From: SYFY01 sp041752315
GTDB taxonomy: Bacteria; Pseudomonadota; Gammaproteobacteria; Pseudomonadales; Azotimanducaceae
Direction: 5' to 3'
NCBI GenBank assembly: GCA_041752315.1
Contig: JBGSHJ010000011.1
Location: 49,751 to 113,750, forward strand
Length of the DNA stretch: 64,000 bases
The notes below the pieces were generated by a model. That model ran no database searches, was not told the origin of the DNA, and saw nothing but the letters and a program-made list of their open reading frames with translations. Position numbers and translations under genes: made by a program. This document shows, one piece after another, positions 9,592 to 19,250 of the stretch (the first letter of the stretch is position 1; every line of letters starts with the position of its first letter).

Positions 9592-11238
9592 TTAATTTCC
9601 GTTCGTGGGCCGGTTTGCTCCATGAGAGTGCCTGTGTGCATTCATGGTCAGGCTGGTTGGCTGGTTTTCCAAGTAACTACCCAACATTCGAAATGAGAAC
9701 TGGTTGTAGTTTTCAGTCTGACCTATGCAACTTCCCAGGTGAATGTTCGACTGGGTCCTCCCGCGCTGGATCTGGATCTTCTGCATTGGCTGAAATGGTA
9801 CCCGGGGCGTAATCAGTGATGGAGGCCGCTGCATTACCGGTACCCCTGGCAGCAGGAGCGCCTTGGCAAATGCCGTCGAACCGCCTTTGGTTCGAACAAC
9901 ACGTGCAGAGACTGGAACAGCGGTCGGGCTGAGCAGTTCAACGCCGGTTACGGCGGTTCCGCTTTTTGATGCGCCAATCCAGCGCAGCACGCCGATTCGC
10001 CAGAGTTTGCTGCTGGCCTCCCTGATGCTGAGCAATTCACCGATCTGGGCCGATGCCGGCAGGCCTTCCGGCCACTTCACATTAAAACCAAGGGGACTGG
10101 TATCACGGGCATTGGTTGTGTGCACCGTCGGTCCATTCACTGCTGTCGGCGCGCTGACTGATCGGGTGCTGGTTCTCTGCTCGCTTCGGGTGCTTGTCCT
10201 GGCCAATTCGATTTCGTGGGCAAGACAGGCGGAAGCAACGCGCAAGCCAATGCCGATTTCCACAGGTTCATCGAGCGGCAGTCGCTGATGCTGACGGACC
10301 TGGGCGGTGCTCCAGGCGGAGGCAACGTGCTGCAGAACCTTTGCCCCTACGTATTCGGGAACCGCGACGCTGCTGGGAATTTCGCGCAGGAAGGCTTCGA
10401 GTTCGTAGGCCAGCACTTCGGTGTTCAGACCAAGCGACACCTGGTTAACGCGGGTCTGCGCGGTTGATGCGGGGCCCCGGTCCTGCATGAGGTCGATGGT
10501 GAACAGATCCTTGGCGTCGGCTGGCCGCACCTCTGCCTGGTTGCTCCAGGTTTCAAGCGCATTGAAGAGCTGGTTGAGTTCCATCGCCCGGAGCTGGTTC
10601 GGTTTGGCCAGCGCTATCAGTACAGGTCGCAGCCAGGCCTCGGTCGTACTCGTTTGTGCCTGGTTGTGATTTTCCGGGTCGCGAACCTTCTGTTCGGCCA
10701 GGCCGCACCGGCGAGCGATGTGGAAAAGCTGGTTAAGCTGCAACCAGACGCCTGCATCGGGTGTCAGGTAGTGGCGATGGCTGCGCAGGAGGACTCTCGA
10801 CAGGTCGGATATGGCGCGGTGCAAGCCGTTGACCACTGCTTCGCGAGCGGATTTGTCTTCACCGCTGATGGGCAGAGCGGCAAGCACCACACTTTCGTAC
10901 CCGGCAGCCAGCTTCAACTGGAGTGCCTGGGCTTGCTCCAGCTGAGGTGTCCAGCGGGTTCCACCGGCGGCGTTCTGGCGCTCGATTCGGGCGCACATGT
11001 AATACACGGTCGAGCGGATGCTCTCGAGCAGGTCGAGGCGGCTGAGGTAGTTGGTCCGCAGACGGCATAATTCGCCCACCAGTTCCAGCAATTGGGTGGT
11101 ACTGGTGAACAGGTTTGCCATGGGCAGTTCCGCAACCCAGGCGTTGATGGCATCGGTATCGGCCTGGCACGCGCTCAGCGAGTTGAGGTCTGCGAGTTCT
11201 GCGGTCAGCAGGTGTACAAGTGTTCTGGGATCTTCCAT
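9592..11238 (-). CDS. PilZ-domain protein linked to FimX
   Basis: Protein of about 548 residues. The N-terminal two thirds is alpha-helical with no recognised catalytic motif. The C-terminal part carries a PilZ-like signature: an RTSTR motif (RxxxR type) followed 20-25 residues later by DTSPLG (DxSxxG) and a beta-rich stretch (GELLSIRE, WRIGVLRWIG, VTGVELLSP). PilZ domains bind c-di-GMP. It lies 24 bp upstream of fimX on the same strand and is probably co-transcribed. The ATG at 11238 has a TATAAT 9 bp upstream, suggesting a nearly leaderless message; the frame is open to 11298. RTSTRS occurs twice in a row. Partner and target are unknown. Confidence 0.6.
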   Translation of the reverse strand: MEDPRTLVHLLTAELADLNSLSACQADTDAINAWVAELPMANLFTSTTQLLELVGELCRLRTNYLSRLDLLESIRSTVYYMCARIERQNAAGGTRWTPQLEQAQALQLKLAAGYESVVLAALPISGEDKSAREAVVNGLHRAISDLSRVLLRSHRHYLTPDAGVWLQLNQLFHIARRCGLAEQKVRDPENHNQAQTSTTEAWLRPVLIALAKPNQLRAMELNQLFNALETWSNQAEVRPADAKDLFTIDLMQDRGPASTAQTRVNQVSLGLNTEVLAYELEAFLREIPSSVAVPEYVGAKVLQHVASAWSTAQVRQHQRLPLDEPVEIGIGLRVASACLAHEIELARTSTRSEQRTSTRSVSAPTAVNGPTVHTTNARDTSPLGFNVKWPEGLPASAQIGELLSIREASSKLWRIGVLRWIGASKSGTAVTGVELLSPTAVPVSARVVRTKGGSTAFAKALLLPGVPVMQRPPSLITPRVPFQPMQKIQIQRGRTQSNIHLGSCIGQTENYNQFSFRMLGSYLENQPTSLTMNAHRHSHGANRPTNGN

Positions 11239-11320
11239 GTCAGCGGGATTATAGGGAATCCTGGTCGATTGCGCGCTGTTGTCATTTATCCAGCCCAACT
11301 GAGGGGGGCGATGCGCCGGG

Positions 11321-12379
11321 TCATCGGTCAGAGGTGGTTGGAAGCGGCGGCCGGGAACGTGCTGCTCGAGTGTCTGGCTCCATGGCGATGGGCGTCTTGC
11401 CGGGTTCGCCGCTGACTTCCCTTACCAGTCGTGGCAGCAGATAACCGGGCAACCGTGCATGCATGGCGCGCAGCAGCGGTTGCACCTGCTGTTCAGCCAC
11501 TTCGAATGCATGGGTACCGCGTACCCGATCCAGCATATGCAGGTAGTAGGGGAGCACCCCCTGCTCAAAGAGCCGATGCGCAAGTTCGCACTGTGCATCG
11601 GCAGAGTCGTTGATATCTTTCAGCAGCACGGCTTGATTCAGCAGCGTGACACCGGCTCGGCGCAGCAATGCAAAGGCACGATGGGTCTGCGCATCGAGTT
11701 CCTGTGCGTGATTGACGTGCAATACCATGACCACCGGCTTTGCGGCACTGGCCAGGGTCAGAAGCAAAGCCCCGGTGATGCGCTGTGGCAATACCACCGG
11801 CATCCGGGTATGGATCCGCAGGCGGCGGACGTGAGGGATGGCCGCGATGCTGTTGAACAGCGTCGCAAAGGTGTCGTCGGGCACGGTCAGCGGGTCGCCG
11901 CCGGACAGGATGATCTCGGTCAGGGAGGCATCCGCGCGAATCACATCGATCGCTTCCGCAAGCGCGCCGGGTGGGTGGTCTGCGTACGGAAACTCCCGGC
12001 GAAAACAGTATCGACAATGAACCGCACAGGCAGGACTCACAATGAGCAGGGCACGGTGCGCGTACTTCTGGATCAGACCCGGAGCGCGGGCCAGCTGAAT
12101 CTCTTCAACAGCATCGGCGACAAATCCGGGCATGACCTGGCGCTCATTCACATCGGCAAGTACCTGCAACAGGAGCGGGTCGCGGAGGTTTCCGGGCTGA
12201 ATTCGCGCCAGGAATGGGGCAGGGACCCGCACCGGAAAATCGGGCGTCGGATCCGCCTGCGCAACGTCAGCAATCGACAGACCCAGTTCCTGCAACAGGG
12301 TGTGACTCGTCCGGACGGCCCCTTTCAGGAGCAGGCGCCAGGTGTCGGGCTCCCACGGTTCAGGATTCACGGGTATCAT
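11321..12379 (-). CDS. epmB: EF-P beta-lysylation protein EpmB (radical SAM lysine 2,3-aminomutase)
   Basis: Converts L-alpha-lysine to (R)-beta-lysine, the substrate EpmA attaches to elongation factor P. The 352-residue protein carries the radical-SAM cysteine triad in CAVHCRYCFRR near residue 116. SGGDPL and the KamA-type motif RLRIHTRMPVVLP follow. The start at 12379 (MIPVNPEPW) is 33 bp from the divergent efp start. A longer open frame continues across efp but is antisense noise. The epmB/efp head-to-head arrangement is the one seen in E. coli. Confidence 0.95.
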   Translation of the reverse strand: MIPVNPEPWEPDTWRLLLKGAVRTSHTLLQELGLSIADVAQADPTPDFPVRVPAPFLARIQPGNLRDPLLLQVLADVNERQVMPGFVADAVEEIQLARAPGLIQKYAHRALLIVSPACAVHCRYCFRREFPYADHPPGALAEAIDVIRADASLTEIILSGGDPLTVPDDTFATLFNSIAAIPHVRRLRIHTRMPVVLPQRITGALLLTLASAAKPVVMVLHVNHAQELDAQTHRAFALLRRAGVTLLNQAVLLKDINDSADAQCELAHRLFEQGVLPYYLHMLDRVRGTHAFEVAEQQVQPLLRAMHARLPGYLLPRLVREVSGEPGKTPIAMEPDTRAARSRPPLPTTSDR

Positions 12380-12412
12380 GCGCGCCTTTTTCGAAAAACG
12401 CGGTATCGGCTG

Positions 12413-12978
12413 ATGGCGACGTATAGTACCAATGAATTCAAGAGCGGAATCAAAGTGATGCTCGAGGGTGAACCCTGCTCGATACTGGACAACGAGTACG
12501 TCAAACCGGGCAAGGGGCAGGCATTCAACCGCGTGAAGCTCCGCAACCTGAAAACCGGTCGTGTCTGGGAACGCACCTTCAAGTCGGGAGACAGCCTCGA
12601 CGGCGCCGATGTGATGGAGGCGGAAATGGAATATCTCTACAACGACGGAGAGTTCTATCATTTCATGAAAACCGACGGCAGCTTCGAGCAATTTGCGGCT
12701 TCGGAAAATCTCGTCGCAGATGCGAAGGAGTGGTTGCGCGAACAGGACAAATTCCAGGTCATCCTCTGGAACGATCAGCCCATTTCCATCGCAGCGCCAA
12801 ATTTTGTCGAACTGGAAGTTGTTCGATGCGATCCGGGTTTGAAAGGGGATACCGCAACTGGAGCAACCAAGCCGGCAACACTGTCTTCCGGGGCCGTGGT
12901 ACGCGTTCCGTTGTTTGTGAACGAAGGGGACGTGCTGCGTGTCGACACCCGCAATCGGGAGTACGTCAGCCGGGTTCG

Positions 12979-12982
<4 letters not shown>
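12413..12982 (+). CDS. efp: translation elongation factor P
   Basis: Relieves ribosome stalling at consecutive prolines. It is a 189-residue, three-domain protein of standard length. The modified residue is visible: Lys34 in EYVKPGKGQAF, within the domain I loop that reaches the peptidyl-transferase centre. Lys at this position fits beta-lysylation by the flanking EpmA and EpmB, as opposed to the Arg found in EarP-dependent EF-P. ATG at 12413. Its stop overlaps the GTG of epmA as GTGA. Confidence 0.97.
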
Positions 12983-13821
<839 letters not shown>

Positions 13822-13900
13822 GAGGCTGCGCGCGGGAGTGCCACGCGCAGGAACGGTTCTGCAGGGCAGGGGAACCTGCAGCGAAGTCCCCATTCCGCGC

Positions 13901-14743
13901 TCAGCGACTCAGACGCGTCACCAGGGGCTGCGCGATGGTCTCGCCCATACGTACAGGTCGACCCGCGACAAGTCTTTCTTCCAGGCGAACGGCGTCACGT
14001 TCGAATGCGAGAATCACTGTCGAGCCGAGAAGAAACCGGCCAACTTCGTCACCGCGGGCAAACCCCAGGCCGTGTTCACGGACAATCTTCTGCCGATAGG
14101 GAGAGCGAGGTCCGGGCCAGGTGGTCTCGATGCTCGCTACAATCATTGCGCCTACCATGATGACCAGCATTCGTCCGACGTCAGTGCGAAATGCCATGAC
14201 CAGTCTTTCGTTGCGACAGAACAGCCCTTCGATCTCACCTTCGGTATGTCCATTGACCGAAAACAGTGCGCCTGGAATGGCCACGCTCTTGCTGAGTTCG
14301 CCCGCGATTGGCAGATGCACCCGATGGTAGTCACGCGGTGCGAGATAGACCGTCAGGAATTGCCCACCTTCAAACTCTTCGGTGGCCGCCTCCCCGCCCA
14401 GGGCGGCAAAGGAATAGCGGATTCCCTTGGCCTGCAGGAGTGTTCCGTTTTCGATGCGGCCGACCTGGCTGATGACCCCGTCGGCCGGGCACATCAAGGC
14501 TCGCGAGTCGGCTGGAAACGGGCGAGCGCCGGGCCTGAGGGTGCGGGTAAAAAAGTCGTTGAATGAATCGTAGGCGCCCGGATCAGGCCGCTCGGCTTCG
14601 GCCATGTTGACGTCGTAGCTGCGCGCAAACAGGCGAATGAACGGAGAGCTGATGAACGGCAGACTCGTACTGGCAAGCAGGCCGACTGCACGCGACAGCA
14701 GATGCTGGGGCAACACCCGTTGCAGGTTGACAAACAAACTCAC
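13901..14743 (-). CDS. psd: phosphatidylserine decarboxylase proenzyme
   Basis: Membrane-associated enzyme making phosphatidylethanolamine from phosphatidylserine. The 280-residue proenzyme has the LGST self-cleavage site near residue 240, where the Ser becomes the pyruvoyl group. Other family motifs are CPADGVISQVG and the DYHRVHLP histidine motif. It lies 39 bp downstream of the rhodanese gene on the same strand, as psd and rhdA do in Pseudomonas, so they are probably co-transcribed. The 79 bp between its stop and that of epmA contains no further gene. Confidence 0.96.
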   Translation of the reverse strand: MSLFVNLQRVLPQHLLSRAVGLLASTSLPFISSPFIRLFARSYDVNMAEAERPDPGAYDSFNDFFTRTLRPGARPFPADSRALMCPADGVISQVGRIENGTLLQAKGIRYSFAALGGEAATEEFEGGQFLTVYLAPRDYHRVHLPIAGELSKSVAIPGALFSVNGHTEGEIEGLFCRNERLVMAFRTDVGRMLVIMVGAMIVASIETTWPGPRSPYRQKIVREHGLGFARGDEVGRFLLGSTVILAFERDAVRLEERLVAGRPVRMGETIAQPLVTRLSR

Positions 14744-14782
14744 GCGACACTCCAGGGTTTTTCCGTCACTGCTGCGACTTGG

Positions 14783-15616
14783 TCAGAGTTCGATCGGCGT
14801 GTCGTCGCGGTTACCCCACTCGGACCATGAACCATGATAGGCCTGAACATGGGGATATCCGAGCAAGCGCATCACAAGATACGAAAGTCCAGAACGATGG
14901 TGGGTCTGACAGTGTGTGATGACATGCTTGTCCGGGGTAATGCCGTGTGATTCGAGCAACTGCGCGATATTGGTGACCAGTCGCGTTGCACGCGCTGGAT
15001 CCTGCATGCGCATCCAGTCGATGTTGACCGCGCCGGGTATATGCCCGCTGCGGGCCGAGGCAGCACGCACCCCTGCATATTCTTCGGCCGTCCGCACATC
15101 GAGCACCACATGGTCGGGTGAACCCAGTGTTGCCAGAATGTCCGCAATTTCTGCGATCGGCTCGTGATGCAGGGTGATCCGGACGCTGGTCGGTACAACC
15201 GGTACCGGTGGACCCGCAACCAGCCCCACACGACAGGCATGCATGGCGTGTACCCCGCCATTGATGTACCCCCAGTTGCGATGGCCTATCACGTCGAGAG
15301 TCCAGCCAAAACGTCCGGCCCAGCCACCACCTTCATCATCGTACGTGACGATGTGCTGGTCCGGTCGATAGCCGATACGGCAAAACATGGCTTCGAGTTG
15401 TGCCACCGGTGGCAGACGACCGGGTGCGGGAGGTGATCCAAGGACCAGTTCGCGCGGAGTGACCAGGCGCGCCTCGGGCAGATGCGCCTGCGCGAATGCA
15501 TCCGCCTGGGCAACGTGGACGATCAGCCAGTTACGGGTATCAAGACCGGACAGCTCTTCGGGTTCATATAATCTGGGCGTACTGATTGAGGCTCTCCTGC
15601 ATGGTGTGCTGCACAT
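14783..15616 (-). CDS. rhdA: thiosulfate sulfurtransferase (RhdA-type rhodanese)
   Basis: Two-domain rhodanese of about 277 residues that moves sulfane sulfur from thiosulfate to an acceptor. The C-terminal domain carries the catalytic Cys near residue 235 in the loop CQTHHRSG. This loop is that of Azotobacter vinelandii RhdA rather than the CG[S/T]GVT loop of mercaptopyruvate sulfurtransferases. The N-terminal domain is the inactive copy. The ATG at 15616 is the only in-frame ATG near the fold's start, although a better AGGAG lies inside the reading frame, so the start is uncertain. Divergent from orn. Confidence 0.85.
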   Translation of the reverse strand: MCSTPCRRASISTPRLYEPEELSGLDTRNWLIVHVAQADAFAQAHLPEARLVTPRELVLGSPPAPGRLPPVAQLEAMFCRIGYRPDQHIVTYDDEGGGWAGRFGWTLDVIGHRNWGYINGGVHAMHACRVGLVAGPPVPVVPTSVRITLHHEPIAEIADILATLGSPDHVVLDVRTAEEYAGVRAASARSGHIPGAVNIDWMRMQDPARATRLVTNIAQLLESHGITPDKHVITHCQTHHRSGLSYLVMRLLGYPHVQAYHGSWSEWGNRDDTPIEL

Positions 15617-15718
15617 GCCGCCAATCGGCGTGCACCAGGGGAGACTTCTTACAGTAGCTTTGCCCGGACGATCAAGTTCAAATTGGCGGTCAAGAACCAA
15701 CCTCTCGTGGAGAACCTG

Positions 15719-16258
15719 ATGGCGGCCACCCTGGTGTGGATGGATATGGAAATGACCGGACTTGATCCAGACCGGGATACCGTCCTTGAAATTGCGACGC
15801 TTCTGACCGATGACGAACTGAACATCGTTGCTGAAGGTCCGGTGTTGGCCATCTCCCAGACCGAAACGACGCTGGCAGGCATGGATGAGTGGAACCAGCG
15901 CACACATGGCGAATCGGGCCTGCTGGACCGGGTACGCAAATCCGGGGTATCCCTTGCGCAGGCGGAGACCTCCACCCTTCAGTTCATACAGGCGTACGTG
16001 GGTGAAAAATCTGCACCGCTGTGTGGCAATACCGTCTGGCAGGACCGACGATTCCTGTTCCGCCACATGCCGACCCTCGAGGCCTGGCTGCATTACCGGA
16101 TCATCGACGTCAGCACATTGAAGGAACTGGCGCGTCGCTGGCAGCCGGCAATTGCCAGCGGTTTCCGCAAACAGGGGGCACATACGGCGTTGGCGGATAT
16201 TCGCGAGTCGCTGGAAGAGCTGCGCTATTACAGGTCGACCTTCCTGCGTTCCAGTTGA
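15719..16258 (+). CDS. orn: oligoribonuclease
   Basis: 3'-5' exoribonuclease that removes the last di- to pentanucleotides of RNA decay, including pGpG from c-di-GMP turnover. It has 179 residues and the DEDDh signature: Asp and Glu in WMDMEMTGLDP, Asp in RIIDVSTLKELARRW, and His and Asp in HTALADIRESLEEL. ATG at 15719 follows GTGGAGAAC; an earlier TTG at 15683 lacks such a site. The final 31 bp overlap the convergent queG. Confidence 0.96.
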   Translation: MAATLVWMDMEMTGLDPDRDTVLEIATLLTDDELNIVAEGPVLAISQTETTLAGMDEWNQRTHGESGLLDRVRKSGVSLAQAETSTLQFIQAYVGEKSAPLCGNTVWQDRRFLFRHMPTLEAWLHYRIIDVSTLKELARRWQPAIASGFRKQGAHTALADIRESLEELRYYRSTFLRSS

Positions 16259-17313
16259 TCCAGCGCCCACCGGATGTGGGGCGCCAGCAACACGCTTGCC
16301 GTCACCAGGCGTGCCTCGAGTGCGGCCACCCGATCTGCGCTCCATGGTGCATTGCCCAACGCCACGGCAAGATTGCGTTGCCATTGCTGGTAATTGATCC
16401 GGCGGATCGCTGAACCCTCGGTGCGCTGCAGGAATTCAGCCTCGCTCCAGGCGAACAGGGTGTCGAGATCTGCGTCCAGCAGTGATCGGCGTGGGGAAAA
16501 GTCCTCCTCCCGGGTCGGCGGCGCGGCGCGGTTCCACGGACAGAAGCTCTGGCAATCATCGCAGCCAAATACCCGGTTGCCGATCGCCTTCCTGTGGACT
16601 TCCGGAATTTCGCCCTTGTTCTCGATGGTCAGCCAGGCGATGCAGCGACGTGCATCGATGGTGCGATCGTCGCGTATCGCGTCGGTCGGGCAAACGCGCA
16701 TGCAGGCCTTGCAGTTCCCACAGTGGTCGGTGTCTTCCGGAGAATCGAGCGGTAGTGGCAGATTGGTGAAAATCTCACCAAGAAAAAACCAGGATCCCGC
16801 CTCTCGATTCAGGACCAGGCTGTGGCGACCAACCCAGCCGTGGCCGGCTTTGACGGCGAGTGCACGTTCGAGTACCGGCGCAGAATCGGTGAAGACGCGA
16901 AAGTTGTTGTCCAGAGGCAATGCGGCGTCGCTCAGCAGCAGGGCCAGTCTGGCCAATCGCTTGCGCATGACCTTGTGGTAGTCGCGGCCGAGGGCATAGC
17001 GGGCAATCTGGCCTCGCCCGGTATCTTCCGGCCCAGCCAGCACGGTGCTGGTGCCGGGGTGATAGTTCATGCGCACGACGATCACCCGCAAGGTTCCCGG
17101 GTGCAGGAGTTCCGGATGCAGCCGCTTGTCGACATTGCGGGCCAGGTAGTCCATGTCTGCATGGCACCCGTCGGCCAGCCATGCCTGCAGCCGTGTTTCG
17201 TGCGCGGACAGGTCGATGTCCGTGACGCCCACGCCATCAAAGCCAAGCTCGGTTGCCCACCGGGTGAGCTGATCTTTCAGTCGAGCGAGTGTTGCAGCGT
17301 CCGGACCCGTCAT
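16228..17313 (-). CDS. queG: epoxyqueuosine reductase
   Basis: Last step of queuosine synthesis in tRNA: reduction of epoxyqueuosine using cobalamin and two [4Fe-4S] clusters. The protein has 361 residues. The first ferredoxin-type cluster motif is CGNCKACMRVCP, and the second is completed by CDDCQSFCPWN. The conserved VFTDSAPVLERALA segment carries the proposed catalytic Asp. The start at 17313 (MTGPDAATLARL) is chosen over an upstream ATG because the conserved fold begins there. It diverges from the nnr gene with a 39-bp gap. Confidence 0.95.
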   Translation of the reverse strand: MTGPDAATLARLKDQLTRWATELGFDGVGVTDIDLSAHETRLQAWLADGCHADMDYLARNVDKRLHPELLHPGTLRVIVVRMNYHPGTSTVLAGPEDTGRGQIARYALGRDYHKVMRKRLARLALLLSDAALPLDNNFRVFTDSAPVLERALAVKAGHGWVGRHSLVLNREAGSWFFLGEIFTNLPLPLDSPEDTDHCGNCKACMRVCPTDAIRDDRTIDARRCIAWLTIENKGEIPEVHRKAIGNRVFGCDDCQSFCPWNRAAPPTREEDFSPRRSLLDADLDTLFAWSEAEFLQRTEGSAIRRINYQQWQRNLAVALGNAPWSADRVAALEARLVTASVLLAPHIRWALDQLERRKVDL

Positions 17314-17352
17314 GACGCCAGTATACTGGTGGCTGCTCGCCGGAAGTCGCCC

Positions 17353-18816
17353 GTGATCCATCTCCATACTGCTGCCCAGAGTCGCGCCGCCGATGCGCGT
17401 GCCATCGCCGAACTCGGAGTTTCCGGCTTCGAGCTGATGATGCGTGCTGGCCGTTTTGCTTTGGACTGCCTGTTGGACACATGGCCTTCGGCTGCCTCCA
17501 TATCGATCTTTGCAGGCAAGGGCAACAATGCAGGCGACGGGTACGTGATCGCTGCACTGGCCAGCGAGCTGGGGCTGAAGGTCGAGATCATCCAGGTTGG
17601 CGCTGCGCCGACCGTCGGTGACGCGGCGAAGGCTGTCACCCTGGCTGCGCAGCGCGCGGTGGCAGTCAGTCCTTTTTCACCGGATTGCCTCTCTCGTGGC
17701 GCCGGTGGAGTGGTTCTGGTTGATGCCTTGCTGGGCACGGGGCAGACCGGCGCACCGCGTGGTGACTTCGCGCTTGCCGTGGTTGCACTCAATGCCAGTG
17801 GGCGACCAGTGCTTGCGGTGGACATCCCGACCGGTCTGGACGCCGACACCGGCGGCCCCTGCGGGGACGATTCCGCCGCAGTCGTCCGGGCAGATCTGAC
17901 GGCAACCTTCATTACCCGAAAGGTCGGTCAGTACACCGGGCTCGGCAAGCAGATCTGCGGACGTGTCTGTTTCGACTCTCTGGGCGTGGATTCCCGTTGG
18001 TGTGGTGCAGGCATTGCATTGCTGGAAGCCATTCCACCGCGTTTGCCACTGCCGGTTCATGCGTACAAACATCAACGGGGTCATGTTGTCGTTGCGGGGG
18101 GTGACCTGTCCATGGGTGGCGCCGTGATGCTGGCCGGCGAGGCAGCGCTGCGGGCAGGCGCTGGCATGGTCACCATCATTACCCGACCAGAACATCGATC
18201 GGCGATCCTCGCACGCCGCCCGGAGCTCATGGTGATGGATGCACAGGACGATGCTGCCGTGGCTTCCGTCCTGGGCAGGGCGAGCTGTGTGGTGCTTGGT
18301 CCCGGTCTCGATCGACGCGAGTGGGGTCGCGCGCTTTATCGGGCGGTGACCGATACGACCCGGGCTCCGGTGCTGCTCGATGCCGATGGCTTTCATCATT
18401 GGCTCGAAAGCCCCGGAGCCTTCAGACCTGCAATCGCCACTCCGCATGTGGCTGAAGCCGCCCGGCTGCTGGCGATCTCGACCGGCTCCGTACAGCACGA
18501 TCGACCTGCCGCAGCCAGGGCGCTGGTTGAACGCCTCGGCGATGTGGTGGTTCTCAAGGGAGCAGGTTCGCTGATTGCCGATCGGAACAAGCTTGCGGTC
18601 TGCGGTGCCGGTAACCCGTCAATGGCGAGCGCCGGTATGGGTGACGTGCTGTGTGGCGTGATTGCCGCGCAAATGGCGGATAGCCAGTCATTCTATGATG
18701 CGGCAGTTCGCGGTGTGCTCATGCACTCGGTTGCCGGTGACCGGGCGGCGACTCGTGGCTCGGCACACAGTCTGCTGGCCACTGATCTGATTGACGAGTT
18801 GCGCCAGCTGTCATGA
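17353..18816 (+). CDS. nnr: bifunctional NAD(P)HX epimerase / dehydratase
   Basis: Metabolite-repair enzyme for hydrated NAD(P)H. The N-terminal YjeF_N domain (about 1-205) epimerises NAD(P)HX, with GKGNNAGDGYV and VDIPTGLDAD visible. The C-terminal ribokinase-like domain (about 215-487) dehydrates the S form, with KHQRGHVVVAGG and GNPSMASAGMGDVLCG. GTG at 17353 follows GGAAG. The 3' end overlaps tsaE as ATGA. This is the first gene of a long plus-strand series running to purA and beyond. Confidence 0.95.
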   Translation: MIHLHTAAQSRAADARAIAELGVSGFELMMRAGRFALDCLLDTWPSAASISIFAGKGNNAGDGYVIAALASELGLKVEIIQVGAAPTVGDAAKAVTLAAQRAVAVSPFSPDCLSRGAGGVVLVDALLGTGQTGAPRGDFALAVVALNASGRPVLAVDIPTGLDADTGGPCGDDSAAVVRADLTATFITRKVGQYTGLGKQICGRVCFDSLGVDSRWCGAGIALLEAIPPRLPLPVHAYKHQRGHVVVAGGDLSMGGAVMLAGEAALRAGAGMVTIITRPEHRSAILARRPELMVMDAQDDAAVASVLGRASCVVLGPGLDRREWGRALYRAVTDTTRAPVLLDADGFHHWLESPGAFRPAIATPHVAEAARLLAISTGSVQHDRPAAARALVERLGDVVVLKGAGSLIADRNKLAVCGAGNPSMASAGMGDVLCGVIAAQMADSQSFYDAAVRGVLMHSVAGDRAATRGSAHSLLATDLIDELRQLS

Positions 18817-19250
18817 GATTCGAATTGCCAGACGAAGCTGCAACCCTGCAGTTGGGCGGCAAACTGGCGACTTGCCTGCGTGATCGTTTCCAGCTTGATG
18901 CGTGTGTCTACCTGCGGGGCGATCTGGGTGCCGGCAAGACAACACTCACCCGAGGTATATTGCGCGCCTTCGGCTTCCAGGGTGCCGTAAAAAGTCCGAC
19001 CTATACCTTGATGGAACCTTACGAGCTCGAGGCGTGCACAGTGCTGCACCTGGATCTCTACCGACTGGCGCGGGCTGATGAGCTGGTTTTTGTGGGGCTG
19101 GACGAGGCACTGGAGACACCCGGCATCAGGCTCATCGAATGGCCGGAGCGTGGCGAGGGATTTCTGCCACAGGCCGACATCAGTGTGCTGCTGGAACTGG
19201 CAGGAGAAGGCAGGGTGGCGAACATCGACGTACGTGGGCCAACTGGATGA
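18813..19250 (+). CDS. tsaE: tRNA t6A modification ATPase TsaE
   Basis: ATPase partner of TsaB and TsaD in making N6-threonylcarbamoyladenosine at position 37 of ANN-decoding tRNAs. The 145-residue protein has a P-loop (GDLGAGKTTLTRGIL) followed by the family segments SPTYTLMEPYEL and HLDLYRL. Start and stop both overlap neighbours (ATGA at each end), indicating translational coupling within nnr-tsaE-amiB. Confidence 0.95.
   Translation: MRFELPDEAATLQLGGKLATCLRDRFQLDACVYLRGDLGAGKTTLTRGILRAFGFQGAVKSPTYTLMEPYELEACTVLHLDLYRLARADELVFVGLDEALETPGIRLIEWPERGEGFLPQADISVLLELAGEGRVANIDVRGPTG

Noticed and set aside
11459..12412. Long upstream extension of the efp frame
   Set aside because: It is antisense to epmB, and EF-P starts at MATYSTNEF with a standard length.
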